From Bacteroidia bacterium (GTDB taxonomy: Bacteria; Bacteroidota; Ignavibacteria; SZUA-365): a stretch of 64,000 nucleotides of DNA. The stretch lies in contig JAOSJT010000001.1 in the NCBI GenBank assembly GCA_027493955.1, positions 1,661,131-1,725,130 on the forward strand, in the 5' to 3' direction. Shown here piece by piece: positions 9,466 to 17,140 of this stretch (position 1 is the first letter of the stretch; every line of letters starts with the position of its first letter). The translations under genes and the position numbers were made by a program. The notes under the pieces are model-generated. The model was not told where the DNA came from and searched no databases. It worked only from the letters and a program-made list of their open reading frames with translations.

Positions 9466-9847
9466 GATGTTGTTTCTCCTTCATCCATAGCACGAACACC
9501 GCGACAGCCATCAGTGCATCCCCGACACCGGATGCCCCTACCAGCCAGATCGCTTCAACACCCGCATAATACACGATCAGAAACAACGCGGCGACGCTTT
9601 TCACAAGAATGGTGAGTCGAATGAGCGTCTCGCGTGCGGCACCCAGGCGTGAGGCCATGACGTACAGAACGGCCATGAGGATGTGAAACACTCCTCCCTG
9701 GGCAGGGAAAAAGGTTTGCTGTACTTCACCCCAGCCACCCCAGCGCAGCAGGAAATCGGGCTGCGCAAGCAGACCGATGCCTGTGAGGGAGGAATGCAGC
9801 GCCATCAGCAGCAGTGCGAGGCGCAACAGGTTTCGTTCAGGTTGCAC
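9455..9847 (-). CDS. small membrane protein, function unknown
   Basis: A 130-residue protein with about four hydrophobic segments (LLRLALLLMALHSSLTGIGL, FHILMAVLYVMA, LTILVKSVAALFLIVYYAGV, DALMAVAVFVLWM). I choose GTG 9847, which has a GGA element seven bases upstream and overlaps the DUF5320 stop by 11 bp. The longer frame to 10006 runs through DUF5320 and adds arginine-rich non-membrane sequence. Family not recognised. Position in the redox operon suggests an accessory inner-membrane role. Confidence 0.7.
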   Translation of the reverse strand: MQPERNLLRLALLLMALHSSLTGIGLLAQPDFLLRWGGWGEVQQTFFPAQGGVFHILMAVLYVMASRLGAARETLIRLTILVKSVAALFLIVYYAGVEAIWLVGASGVGDALMAVAVFVLWMKEKQHHGG

Positions 9848-10085
9848 GGTGTCGTCCAAAGACGTTACCCCAACCGCGACCACCGCCTCTGCGACGGCCA
9901 CTCGGGCGACTTCCCGGCAACCCTTGACCACGGCCCCGACCCCGGGGCCACGCCGTGAGAACAGCGGCCGTCTGCTCTCGATCGTCGTTCGCGGATACAT
10001 CCACATCCCGGGGATTGCAGCGACCTCGCCGTCCTCCGGTCATCGGACCACGTCCTGCGGGTCCTGTTCCATCAAATCCAGGCAT
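9837..10085 (-). CDS. DUF5320 family protein
   Basis: An 82-residue basic protein opening with MPGFDGTGPAGRGPMTGGRR, the hallmark N-terminus of DUF5320 proteins, which usually lie beside NifX/Mrp-type genes in anaerobes. The C-terminal half is Gly/Arg-rich (GRGRGQGLPGSRPSGRRRGG). The ATG at 10085 is preceded by GGAGG at ideal distance; the longer frame to 10226 is discarded. Biochemical function is unknown; conserved linkage implies a role with the metallocluster proteins next door. Confidence 0.85.
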   Translation of the reverse strand: MPGFDGTGPAGRGPMTGGRRGRCNPRDVDVSANDDREQTAAVLTAWPRGRGRGQGLPGSRPSGRRRGGGRGWGNVFGRHRAT

Positions 10086-10150
10086 GGTAACCTCCGTTAT
10101 CTGATCAGTTCGTTCGCGTATCCACCGGAAATCCGTTTCCCGGTGCCATG

Positions 10151-10483
10151 TCATAGTGTTGGATTCTCGTGTGTATATGCTTGCCAGGCCTCGGCGACGG
10201 TACGCTGAGCGGCGAGCGGGAAGCATAGAATTCCCGCTGCCGCGAGAGCGTCAGCGGCTTTTGGACCGACGCGGTTCGCGAGCAACGTATGTATTCCAAG
10301 ATTCACCAGCAGTTGCACGGCACCGATGCCCGCGCCGTGGTCCGCGTCTCCATGCGATGCGTTCTGTACGAAGCGCGTCGCGCCACTATCATTGTCGACG
10401 AGCAAAAAGCCTTTCGCGCGCCCAAAACGGTCGTCCACTTCAGCATCCCATCCTTCTCCTCGCGCGGGAATTGCAATAGTCAT
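10151..10483 (-). CDS. NifX/NifB-type (dinitrogenase FeMo-cofactor biosynthesis) family protein
   Basis: A 110-residue single-domain protein: MTIAIPARG start, VDDRFGRAKGF loop, and the AGIGAVQLLVNLGIHTLL segment followed by VGPKAADALAAAGI. These are the landmarks of the NifX/NafY/orange-protein fold that binds Fe-Mo or other metal-sulfur clusters. No nitrogenase genes are visible, so this is more likely a stand-alone metal-cluster binding protein, like the orange protein of sulfate reducers. The start overlaps the upstream ATPase stop as ATGA. Part of the DUF134 operon. Confidence 0.9.
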   Translation of the reverse strand: MTIAIPARGEGWDAEVDDRFGRAKGFLLVDNDSGATRFVQNASHGDADHGAGIGAVQLLVNLGIHTLLANRVGPKAADALAAAGILCFPLAAQRTVAEAWQAYTHENPTL

Positions 10484-11361
10484 GCTACGGCTCCGTTTTT
10501 CCGTAATACCGTCCACATTTCACGAAACACGTTCTCCATCCCTGTATCTCCGATTTCCGCCACGGTGCGTCCCTGACGCAGCGACTCGGGAAACACCGGG
10601 GACCAGGGGAACTCCGCAATCACGGGTATCCCCTCGCACGCACAGCGCGTGCGGATGTCCGCGCGGCTCACGTCGTCGAGATCGGCTTTGTTGATGACGC
10701 AAGCGGCGGGTATTCCAAACCGCCTGCGCAGGTCGAGCAGTCGCGCCAGATCGTGCGCCCCCGCCGCGCCCGCCTCGGCCACGAACAGCAGCATATCCGC
10801 TCCGGTCATCGCCGCGATCGCCGGGCAGCCCAGTCCGGGCGGACCATCGACCAGCACCGTGTCGATACCCGTGGCGAGAGCTGTTTCCGTTGCGAGCTGT
10901 CTGACGCGTGTGACCAGTTTGCCGCTGTTTTCCTGTCCGATACATAAGCGCGCGTGCACCATGGGCTGATGGAAGCGGCTGCGGCCTTCGTATGTATATC
11001 CCGTCATGCGCGGCGTCATAGTGATCAGGTGATCCTGACAAATGTTCGCACAAACACCGCAGCCCTCACACGACGCCATATCCACCTGATACTGGCCATG
11101 CCGCAGCGTGATGGCATGGTAGACGCAGGCGGAGACGCAGATACCACAGAGAGAGCAGCCCCTTGAGTCGAATGACGGCACAGCGCCAGCCATGAAGCGC
11201 TGCTCCCGGTCGTTTTCCGGCCGCAACAGCAGGTGCAAATTCGCGGCGTCCACGTCGCAGTCCGCCACCACCAGGGGCGTGTCGGCGCACGATGCGAGCG
11301 TCGCGGTTATTGTGGTTTTTCCGGTGCCGCCCTTTCCGCTCATGACCACGACGTTTCTCAT
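10480..11361 (-). CDS. MinD/Mrp-type P-loop ATPase with inserted 2x[4Fe-4S] ferredoxin domain (second copy)
   Basis: A 293-residue ATPase. MSGKGGTGKTT at residues 7-17 is the deviant Walker A loop of MinD/ParA/Mrp proteins; VLVDGPPGLGCP is the switch/Walker B region. Between them lies a bacterial ferredoxin insert with two four-cysteine clusters (CSLCGICVSAC and CEGCGVCANIC). Such proteins are encoded in pairs beside NifX-like genes and are thought to act in Fe-S or metal-cluster assembly or redox sensing. ATG 11361 overlaps the preceding ATPase stop (ATGA). The open frame upstream of 11361 belongs to the other ATPase in another frame and is not coding. Confidence 0.92.
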   Translation of the reverse strand: MRNVVVMSGKGGTGKTTITATLASCADTPLVVADCDVDAANLHLLLRPENDREQRFMAGAVPSFDSRGCSLCGICVSACVYHAITLRHGQYQVDMASCEGCGVCANICQDHLITMTPRMTGYTYEGRSRFHQPMVHARLCIGQENSGKLVTRVRQLATETALATGIDTVLVDGPPGLGCPAIAAMTGADMLLFVAEAGAAGAHDLARLLDLRRRFGIPAACVINKADLDDVSRADIRTRCACEGIPVIAEFPWSPVFPESLRQGRTVAEIGDTGMENVFREMWTVLRKNGAVA

Positions 11362-12257
11362 GCGTGTACCTCTCCGAAGGCGCCCGTACGTTCCAGAATG
11401 TCGAGAAACAAAGGCGCCGACCACGGCACGGCGCGTGGAAGCAGCCATCCGTGGGCGCAGGCCCGCGCGATGTCCTCGCTCTGCGGAATACTCGCCAGCA
11501 GCGGAATGTTTTCCGCCCGGCAATAGCGCTGCACCGAATCGTCGTGCGGCACCGCTTTGTTGAGCACCACGGCAACCTGCTGCCGGAATTCGCGAAGGGT
11601 ACGCACCGTGAGGTCCAGGTCGTGCAACCCGAAGGGGGTGGGTTCGGTCACCAGTATGGTACAATCCGCGCCGCGCACCGCTTCCACCGCGGCACAGCCG
11701 CACCCCGGAGGCGCGTCGATGACGGTGACATCCGCAGCCATTGCCGCAGCGGCCGAAGCGGCGGTATCGACAGGAGCGGAGAGCGTTCCCGCTCGCGACT
11801 TCACCTCGCGGATGAGCGCCGGCGCTTCCGTGGCTCCCACATCGAGCCGGCCGGTGAGCACGGTCAGCTGCCGGAGAGCGCGCTGTTCCACCACACCGAT
11901 GCGCTTTGCATCGTCCACCACGGCGCCCATCGGACAGAGCACGACACAACCGCGACAGCTTTTACACAATTCCGGGAATACGACGACCTGATCGGGAAGC
12001 ACCAGGAGCGCATGGAACGCACAGATCTTCTGACAGAGTCCGCAGTGATTGCAGAATTCTTCCTCGATCCGCGGCTGCATCACCGTCACTTCCCCGATTG
12101 TGGTACACGGTGCATCGAGGAAAAGATGGGCGTTGGGTTCCTCCACATCGAGATCGAGCAGCAGCGTCGGATGTTCACGCGCCAGCGTGACGGCGAGCGA
12201 AGTCGCCAACATCGTCTTCCCCACGCCGCCTTTTCCGCTCGCCACCGCTATGGTCAT
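11358..12257 (-). CDS. MinD/Mrp-type P-loop ATPase with inserted 2x[4Fe-4S] ferredoxin domain (first copy)
   Basis: A 299-residue paralogue of the next gene: ASGKGGVGKTM deviant Walker A at residues ~6-16, LLLDLDVEEPNAHLFL, a ferredoxin insert with CNHCGLCQKIC and CKSCRGCVVLCP clusters, and the VIDAPPGCGC loop. All eight cysteines are present, so two [4Fe-4S] clusters are expected. The two paralogues probably form a heterodimer, as the tandem arrangement is conserved in anaerobic bacteria and archaea. ATG 12257 overlaps the DUF134 stop (ATGA); the extra 36 codons upstream are DUF134 in another frame. Confidence 0.92.
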   Translation of the reverse strand: MTIAVASGKGGVGKTMLATSLAVTLAREHPTLLLDLDVEEPNAHLFLDAPCTTIGEVTVMQPRIEEEFCNHCGLCQKICAFHALLVLPDQVVVFPELCKSCRGCVVLCPMGAVVDDAKRIGVVEQRALRQLTVLTGRLDVGATEAPALIREVKSRAGTLSAPVDTAASAAAAMAADVTVIDAPPGCGCAAVEAVRGADCTILVTEPTPFGLHDLDLTVRTLREFRQQVAVVLNKAVPHDDSVQRYCRAENIPLLASIPQSEDIARACAHGWLLPRAVPWSAPLFLDILERTGAFGEVHA

Positions 12258-12751
12258 GCCCGCCTCCCTCTTCCCCGCCCCTGAGCGCCGATGGAAGTCG
12301 CGGCGCCGCGACGCCGACCATGCAGCACCACATGCGAGAGGTCCACCACGCGCCCGGAGCCGCACACCCGGCAGGAATTCTCCTGACTGTCCGTGCCCGC
12401 GCTTTCCTCGACTTCCTGCACGACTTCGTCGCCACAGTCCGTACAGCGTTGCAGCGATTGCACGAAATCGACGTCCCCCCCTTCGATGCGCAATTCGCGG
12501 CCTTCGATAATGCAGGCCGCCACTTTCGCGTGCGCCGCTTCGATCAACCGTGAGAACGTGGGACGCGAGATGCCCATGCGCGCGGCGGCGGCCAGATGGT
12601 CCATGCCTTCATGATCGGCGAGCCGTATGGCCTCGAACTCATCCACGGTAAGAATGACCTGTTGCAGCAGATGACGCGGCACGCCCATCGGCTTGAAGGT
12701 GAGGTAACGCGGCGGTAGCAGGATACGGCGAGGGATACGGGGACGTGGCAC
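12254..12751 (-). CDS. DUF134 family putative DNA-binding regulator
   Basis: A 165-residue protein whose N-terminus VPRPRIPRRILLPPRYLTFK and helix-turn-helix core (LTVDEFEAIRLADHEGMDHL, MGISRPTFSRLIEAAHAKVA) match DUF134, a sigma-like HTH family next to Mrp/NifX genes. The C-terminal part has two CxxC pairs (CTDCG, CRVCG), possibly a metal site, and an Arg/Gly tail. I choose GTG 12751: it begins exactly where the family begins and has a GGAG site six bases away, whereas the frame-extending GTG 12865 overlaps a repeated operator-like sequence. This first gene likely controls its own operon through the paired elements at 12859-12916. Confidence 0.85.
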   Translation of the reverse strand: MPRPRIPRRILLPPRYLTFKPMGVPRHLLQQVILTVDEFEAIRLADHEGMDHLAAAARMGISRPTFSRLIEAAHAKVAACIIEGRELRIEGGDVDFVQSLQRCTDCGDEVVQEVEESAGTDSQENSCRVCGSGRVVDLSHVVLHGRRRGAATSIGAQGRGRGRRA

Positions 12752-12858
12752 GAAATCTCCGGATTGTTTGCATTGTTGTCGCGCGGCTGCCGACTCGTCA
12801 TCCACCGGCGAGAGAGGCTGTAGCATTTTCAGTGCAACAGGTCGGGATGACGTGTCGT

Positions 12859-12916
12859 TATGCACGTATGTTCATAACGACAACGGCAATATAATGCACA
12901 TATGTTCATAATGCAA
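12859..12916 (-). promoter_or_regulatory. promoter of the DUF134 operon with two operator-like direct repeats
   Basis: Reading the minus strand, TTGCAT (12911-12916) and TATATT (12888-12893) are separated by exactly 17 bp. A sequence of the form ATGCACRTATGTTCATAAYG occurs twice in the same direction: 12859-12879 (in the leader) and 12893-12913 (filling the spacer). Each copy has a near-palindromic core TGCAC(A/G)TATGTTCA. The layout fits repression by occlusion; the natural candidate is the DUF134 protein. Confidence 0.7.
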
Positions 12917-13066
12917 GAGCGTGCTCCATGTATCCGCGCCCTTGTTCGCACGTGCCTGTTCCATCGGGCGGACCTCAGGCGAAGCGCCGGATTCCGCGAT
13001 GTCGCCCACGGCGTCAAGCACTTCGAGTGGAGCGCGAATGCGCGGCATATGGCGCGAGAAATCGCC

Positions 13067-13095
13067 TTGTCTCTCAACGATACGCACGCTATATT
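13067..13095 (+). promoter_or_regulatory. promoter of tRNA-Pro
   Basis: TTGTCT (13067-13072), a 17-bp spacer, and TATATT (13090-13095) lie immediately before the tRNA, whose 5' end is nine bases downstream of the -10 box. Confidence 0.7.
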
Positions 13096-13103
13096 GATAG
13101 ATT

Positions 13104-13177
13104 CGGGGTGTAGCGTAGCCCGGTATCGCGCCTGCTTTGGGAGCAGGAGGTCGTCGGTTCAAATCCGGCCACCCCGA
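13104..13177 (+). tRNA. tRNA-Pro (anticodon TGG)
   Basis: A 74-nt cloverleaf: acceptor arm CGGGGTG/CACCCCG, anticodon stem CCTGC/GCAGG enclosing the loop TTTGGGA (anticodon TGG), and T-arm with GTTCAAATC. Discriminator base A at 13177; CCA is not encoded (CGA follows). The last part is repeated at 15308-15328, marking it as an integration site. Confidence 0.95.
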
Positions 13178-13703
13178 CGAAGTACTTGATTTACAACACC
13201 TTAGTAAAAATCACGGTACGTTTACGCGACGTTTATTGCAGCCCGCACCCTCACCCTGTGCGGGCTGTTGCTTTACCTTGTCATGGGTTTGCAGGGATTG
13301 TGGGGGTATTTTTTGCAGTTCGTCGGGTGCAGGGCGGGATTGTCGCAGTACCCGGGACATATTTCGTGAGGGCGCAATCAGCGTCAGGATTCGTCATACG
13401 AAAATTGATACGCAATCGGTGAGTTAGAACTATGAATATGGAGCGCATACCAGACCGAGGTCGTCTCGTCCTTTTTTGTGTTGTCCCCAGAACAATAAGC
13501 TGGGAGACTCAAAGCGGAGCTTCGCTCCCGGTACATGGGATCGCGGTTCATATCCTGAGCGGATCTACCAAGCCCGCTCATTGATCAAATCCATCAATAT
13601 CCCGGTCATACCGGTATAGCCAAGGCGAAATAGTCTGATCATCCCATTGCGCATTGACGCATGCCCGGTTTTGTAAACGGTGCCCTACGCTACAATCCCT
13701 CGT
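13178..13703. other. islet left part, no recognisable gene
   Basis: 526 bp downstream of the tRNA. Apart from the terminator hairpin at 13239-13267 and a small GGAGCTTCGCTCC hairpin near 13516-13528, I see no ORF with family features; integrase remnants were looked for and not found. Confidence 0.45.
13239..13267 (+). terminator. hairpin downstream of tRNA-Pro
   Basis: Perfect 10-bp stem CAGCCCGCAC/GTGCGGGCTG with a 9-nt loop, followed by a weak T-rich tail (TTGCTTTACCTT). Plausible terminator for tRNA-Pro in its present context. Confidence 0.6.
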
Positions 13704-14892
13704 TCATTTGGGTTGGAAATGTGGCATGGCCCGTCGCATGAATTCATCAAATAGCGGCACAGTAAATGCCATATCGCCATGCTCGGGGCTGTATATCATT
13801 CCTTTCTTAATAAGATTGGCGCGCACCGGCCCCAAAGTTGTGATCTTCGCACCCAGCGTGCCGGCGATATCAGCCGTGCGATACGGCCCGGCTCCAAGCT
13901 CGGCCATAGCACGCAGATAATCTTTCTCGCGTGGTGTCAGGCGGTCAAAGCGGACACGGAAGAAATTCTGATCCAACCGTTCCCTTACCGTGCCGCTTGC
14001 TTCCTGCGCGACCTGCAGGGTGATCGGAGAAGTCGTCGCATGATTCCACACCTGATACCCCCACTCTTGAATGAAATATGGATAACCTCTGGTCATATTG
14101 AGTATTTCTTTCAACGCGTCGACTTCAAACTCCACACCTTCGGCTTTCACCGGATCCTGTAACGCTTTGATGGCATCGACGTCGGACAATGCCCCGATTT
14201 CGGGAAAACTAAAAAGTCGCTCGGCATACGATTTTGACTCACCAGCCAGTCCAGGTAGAATCGGCAAGCCGGCACCGATCAGGACCACTGGCAGGCGTTG
14301 TTGCTGCATTCTATGCATCGCCATAATCAAAGCGCTCAATTCCGCTTTGGTGAAGTACTGGATTTCGTCTATCAGGACAGCCACCGCAACACCGCGTTCC
14401 TCTGCAGCCTCACCAACAGCCACAAATAGATTGGGAAGATCAACTTCCAGATCCCCACTGTCTGCCACTCCCCTTTCCGGGTCGATATCAATGCTGAATT
14501 CAAAGTCGCCATACGAGACTTTGATTGCTCCGAGAAAGCTCTTCAGCACCCCGATTCCCCGCCGCACCTTGTCACCCACGGCTTTGATCCGGTCAAGTTC
14601 CAACAGCAGTCGGCGCAGGTAGGGCGCGAGGAGTATAGCCAGACGCTTGTCTTCGTGAGCCTCGATCAGTATCGTGTGGAACTCCCTGTCCTTCGCGAGA
14701 CGATCTATTTCAAGCAGTAAAACCGTCTTGCCTACCCCTCGCAATCCGGTCAACAGGATGCTCTTTTCCGGGCGCTTCAGTCTGATCCGACCTAGCAAGA
14801 CCACGGCCTGCTCCAACACAGAGTCACGACCTGCCAACTCAGGCGGGGGGTGATCCCGCTCCCGGCGAAAATGGATTCCTGATTTTGTCCAT
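13704..14892 (-). pseudogene. AAA ATPase with frameshifted N-terminus
   Basis: Residues from 14837 down encode a 377-residue AAA/Orc1-like ATPase: Walker A LLTGLRGVGKTVLL, Walker B VAVLIDEIQYF, a sensor region VLIGAGLP, then a winged-helix-like C-terminus. The in-frame start would be a TTG within the conserved ELAGRD segment. Upstream, ATG 14892 opens MDKIRNPFSPGAGSPP, exactly the usual family N-terminus, but in another frame; removing one C from the C6 run at 14845-14850 restores PFSPGAGSPPPELAGRD. Either this is a real one-base insertion (or programmed slippage) or a sequencing error. The family is widespread as solitary genes of unknown role, possibly stress or defence related. It occupies the tRNA-Pro islet. 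Confidence 0.75.
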
Positions 14893-14905
14893 GAGCGTTT
14901 TCTGG

Positions 14906-14948
14906 ATTATAACAATTTATTCGTGATTATACGGTCTGGGCCGTATAA
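14906..14948 (-). promoter_or_regulatory. possible promoter/operator of the AAA ATPase
   Basis: Minus-strand TATAAT (14906-14911) precedes ATG 14892, and a perfect 8-bp inverted repeat TTATACGG/CCGTATAA (14927-14948, 6-nt loop) covers the -35 area. The palindrome also lies within the candidate frameshifted ORF, so it could be chance. Confidence 0.4.
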
Positions 14949-15292
14949 ATTAATAAACTTCAAAAAACCATCCTCGTCCTTCCAGTGAGAATTATCAACA
15001 CCGGGGCTTGCTTGAGTACGCGGGTCGTGTCCCTCGGTTGCTACAAGCTGGCCGGTGTAGTGCAGGTCACCATCAGCATGTTGACCCTGGTGATATGTTC
15101 GGGGGGGGGATCAAGCTGTCTACCGAACTCAAAGTCGGGCAAGCTCTCGTTCTTGATGGAAGCAGGAGGAGAGAAAGGAACTGATTTGACTGCCGCTGTG
15201 ACGTACAGATTTGCCTCGCTCCACGTCGGCACAATGGTACTCAATTGCGGGAACGTGGTCACGTTGCCGTCGCTTATACAGATGCGTTTCAT
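14907..15292 (-). pseudogene. possible small gene with homopolymer frameshift, family unknown
   Basis: From ATG 15292 the minus strand reads MKRICISDGNVTTFPQLSTI... to DFEFGRQLDPPP. Removing one C from the run of eight at ~15100-15107 lets the frame continue through QGQHADGDLHYTGQLVATEG and HWKDEDGFLKFINLYGPDR to a stop at 14907, 15 bp before the ATPase start. Composition and continuity look coding, but I recognise no family and the opposite strand is also open here. Treat as a candidate two-gene islet operon; the shared one-base homopolymer defect with the ATPase is notable. Confidence 0.35.
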
Positions 15293-15334
15293 GTGCAAGA
15301 GTCGAAATTTAATTCCGGCCACCCCGACAGTGAA

Positions 15335-15357
15335 AGATCCAGTGATGGGCCTTTTTT
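15335..15357 (+). terminator. displaced terminator of tRNA-Pro
   Basis: Imperfect stem GATCC/GGGCC with a 6-nt loop followed by six Ts, directly downstream of the repeated tRNA 3' end. Best explained as the original tRNA terminator before insertion of the islet. Confidence 0.5.
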
Positions 15358-15495
15358 CATTGCGGTTCTTGCGATGCCGGCGCCGAGCCGGGCATCATTC
15401 GCACGTCGCCGGTGTTAAGCATCATTGTGGCATCTGCGCGGACCGTGCGAATGGTTCTCCTCGATGCGTTTTCCGTGAATCTCTCAGGTACATTC

Positions 15496-16584
15496 ATGCT
15501 GACCTTCGGAATTGTGATCACCATCATCGCGGGAGTTGTGACCTTCATGCATACAGTGGACGACTTTGGAGCCCCGCCTTCGCTGGAGGAGCTGAAGCGC
15601 TACGCGGGATCGGCGCAGTTGCGCAACGGCCGCTTCGCGAATCCGGGCGGCGCGGATGTGCAAATGGATCTCAACAAGGGTCTGCAGGCACTGCGGGAAA
15701 TGCTGACCGCCAAGGATACACGCCCCTCGCAACCCCTTCCTACGGGCTTCGACGTGGAAAGCGATATCGCGGTACCCGGCTCCGGCGAATTCGCCGTCAC
15801 CTGGTTCGGACACTCGGCGGTGTTGCTGGAGCTGGACGGCCGCCGCCTGCTCATCGATCCGATGCTCGGTCCCGCCGCCTCACCCGTTCCGATGTTTTTC
15901 GGCAAGCGCTTCGCTCTCGAGCAGCCGATCAACATCGACCGCATCCCGTCCGTAGACGCCGTGCTTATTTCCCACGATCATTATGACCATCTGGACAAAT
16001 ACAGCATACTCGCGCTGGCGTCGCGGGTGGGACATTTCTATGTACCTCTAGGCGTGGGCGCTCACCTGCTGCTGTGGGGTGTGCCGCAAGAGAAGATCAC
16101 GGAAATGGACTGGTGGGATGAAGCCGAGGTCAAAGGTCTGCGCATCGCGGCAACGCCGGCGCAGCATTTTTCGGGACGTGGAATGACGGACCGCAACCGC
16201 ACCTTATGGGTATCCTGGGTGATTCAGGGCGGCGCAAGCATCTACTTCAGCGGCGACAGCGGGTACGGAGAACATTTCGCCCGCATCGGCGAGCGCTATG
16301 GTCCCTTCGACTTCACGATGATGGAATGCGGGCAGTACAACGAAAAATGGCAACCCATACACTGCCTGCCCGAGGAGAGCGTACAGGCGCACCTGGATCT
16401 TCGCGGCGCGGTAATGATGCCCATTCATTGGGGCGCCTTTACGCTGGCGCCGCATCGCTGGACGGAGCCGCTTGAGCGCGTCCGTATCGCCGCGGCGACG
16501 CAGTCCGTGCGTCTGGCGGTGCCCATGATCGGCGAGCGATTCATTCCGTCGCGCGCCGTGCCGTTTTGGGATCCTGCGCGGTAA
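15496..16584 (+). CDS. MBL-fold metallo-hydrolase (UlaG/NAPE-PLD-like), membrane-anchored
   Basis: A 362-residue protein with one N-terminal transmembrane helix (MLTFGIVITIIAGVVTF) followed by the FGAPPSLEELKRYAGS leader typical of this lipase-like branch, then a metallo-beta-lactamase domain: TWFGHSAVLLELDGRRLLID, metal motif SHDHYDHLD, QHFSGRG, YFSGDSGYG and the late MMPIHWGAF histidine. All metal ligands are present. Probably a phosphodiesterase or lactonase facing the periplasm; substrate unknown. ATG 15496 chosen because it starts the membrane anchor; GTG 15412 would add 28 residues. The 3' part is duplicated at 17540-18095. Confidence 0.88.
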   Translation: MLTFGIVITIIAGVVTFMHTVDDFGAPPSLEELKRYAGSAQLRNGRFANPGGADVQMDLNKGLQALREMLTAKDTRPSQPLPTGFDVESDIAVPGSGEFAVTWFGHSAVLLELDGRRLLIDPMLGPAASPVPMFFGKRFALEQPINIDRIPSVDAVLISHDHYDHLDKYSILALASRVGHFYVPLGVGAHLLLWGVPQEKITEMDWWDEAEVKGLRIAATPAQHFSGRGMTDRNRTLWVSWVIQGGASIYFSGDSGYGEHFARIGERYGPFDFTMMECGQYNEKWQPIHCLPEESVQAHLDLRGAVMMPIHWGAFTLAPHRWTEPLERVRIAAATQSVRLAVPMIGERFIPSRAVPFWDPAR

Positions 16585-16846
16585 TGTTGGCGAGTACACG
16601 GTTACGGAGCAATTAGATTGCTGAACTGTCGCATCACTCGCGCGGGTGATGCAACGGCATTTCGACTACCCGCTATTTGAACGAGTCAATGTAGAAGGTA
16701 CGTCGACGTGTGTATCCCGTAGAAGAATACGGGTCCGCCCATATGGACAACAGACGAGGAGAGACGATTGTGTGTCAAGTAATGGAACACTAATGGGGCA
16801 TTTCAGTGTGCCTTGTGAACCGAGGCAAGGATTCGTACGTTTGTGA

Positions 16847-17140
16847 ATGGAAATGGAAATAGATGGAACCATTATTCGCTTCGAAGACGGCACTGAAATC
16901 AAGATCCATTCCCATGCCGCATCGAGAATGCGCGAACGGCGCATTTGTGCAGAAGAAGTCGCAGAGGTTTTCCTTTCTTTTCAGTCCAAATATCCAGATG
17001 CCGATCATCCGGACAGATTCAGCCTGATTGGTACGACAGTTGGCAATCGAGTCATCAGGCTTGTATTCAAGGAATCCAACCCGCTTCTTCTCATCACAGT
17101 AATCGACGTGAGAGGACAATACAATGAAACAACACACTAA
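16847..17140 (+). CDS. DUF4258 domain protein (putative toxin)
   Basis: A 97-residue protein with the DUF4258 pattern: IKIHSHAASRMRERRI, EVAEVFLS, then RLVFKESNPLLLITVIDVR. DUF4258 resembles RelE/BrnT-like small toxins and is typically encoded before a DUF2283 gene. It overlaps that partner by 17 bp, as TA-type pairs do. Base composition is more AT-rich than the flanking hydrolase copies, and the pair sits exactly between the intact MBL gene and its truncated copy, suggesting acquisition. Toxin activity is inference. Confidence 0.85.
   Translation: MEMEIDGTIIRFEDGTEIKIHSHAASRMRERRICAEEVAEVFLSFQSKYPDADHPDRFSLIGTTVGNRVIRLVFKESNPLLLITVIDVRGQYNETTH

Larger units (their letters stand above)
13164..15328. 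mobile_element. 2.15-kb islet inserted at the tRNA-Pro 3' end
   Basis: The tRNA 3' end TCCGGCCACCCCGAC (13164-13178) is repeated exactly at 15314-15328; over 21 bases (13158-13178 versus 15308-15328) 19 match. The distal copy is followed directly by a short hairpin and T-run (15336-15357), as expected for the tRNA's original terminator pushed away by an insertion. The DNA between holds an AAA ATPase, a small frameshifted ORF and about 500 bp without a recognisable gene. No integrase is visible, so this would be a remnant or an element mobilised in trans. The integration reading is inference from the repeat geometry. Confidence 0.65.

Noticed and set aside
10151-12257. Nitrogenase gene cluster
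   Set aside because: Only a NifX-like single-domain protein is present; no nifH, D, K, E, N or B appears, and the Mrp/ferredoxin context fits the orange-protein-type cluster instead.
14985-15986. 333-codon plus-strand frame across the islet right end
   Set aside because: It crosses the tRNA-end repeat and its terminator and runs out of frame into the MBL gene; not a natural protein.
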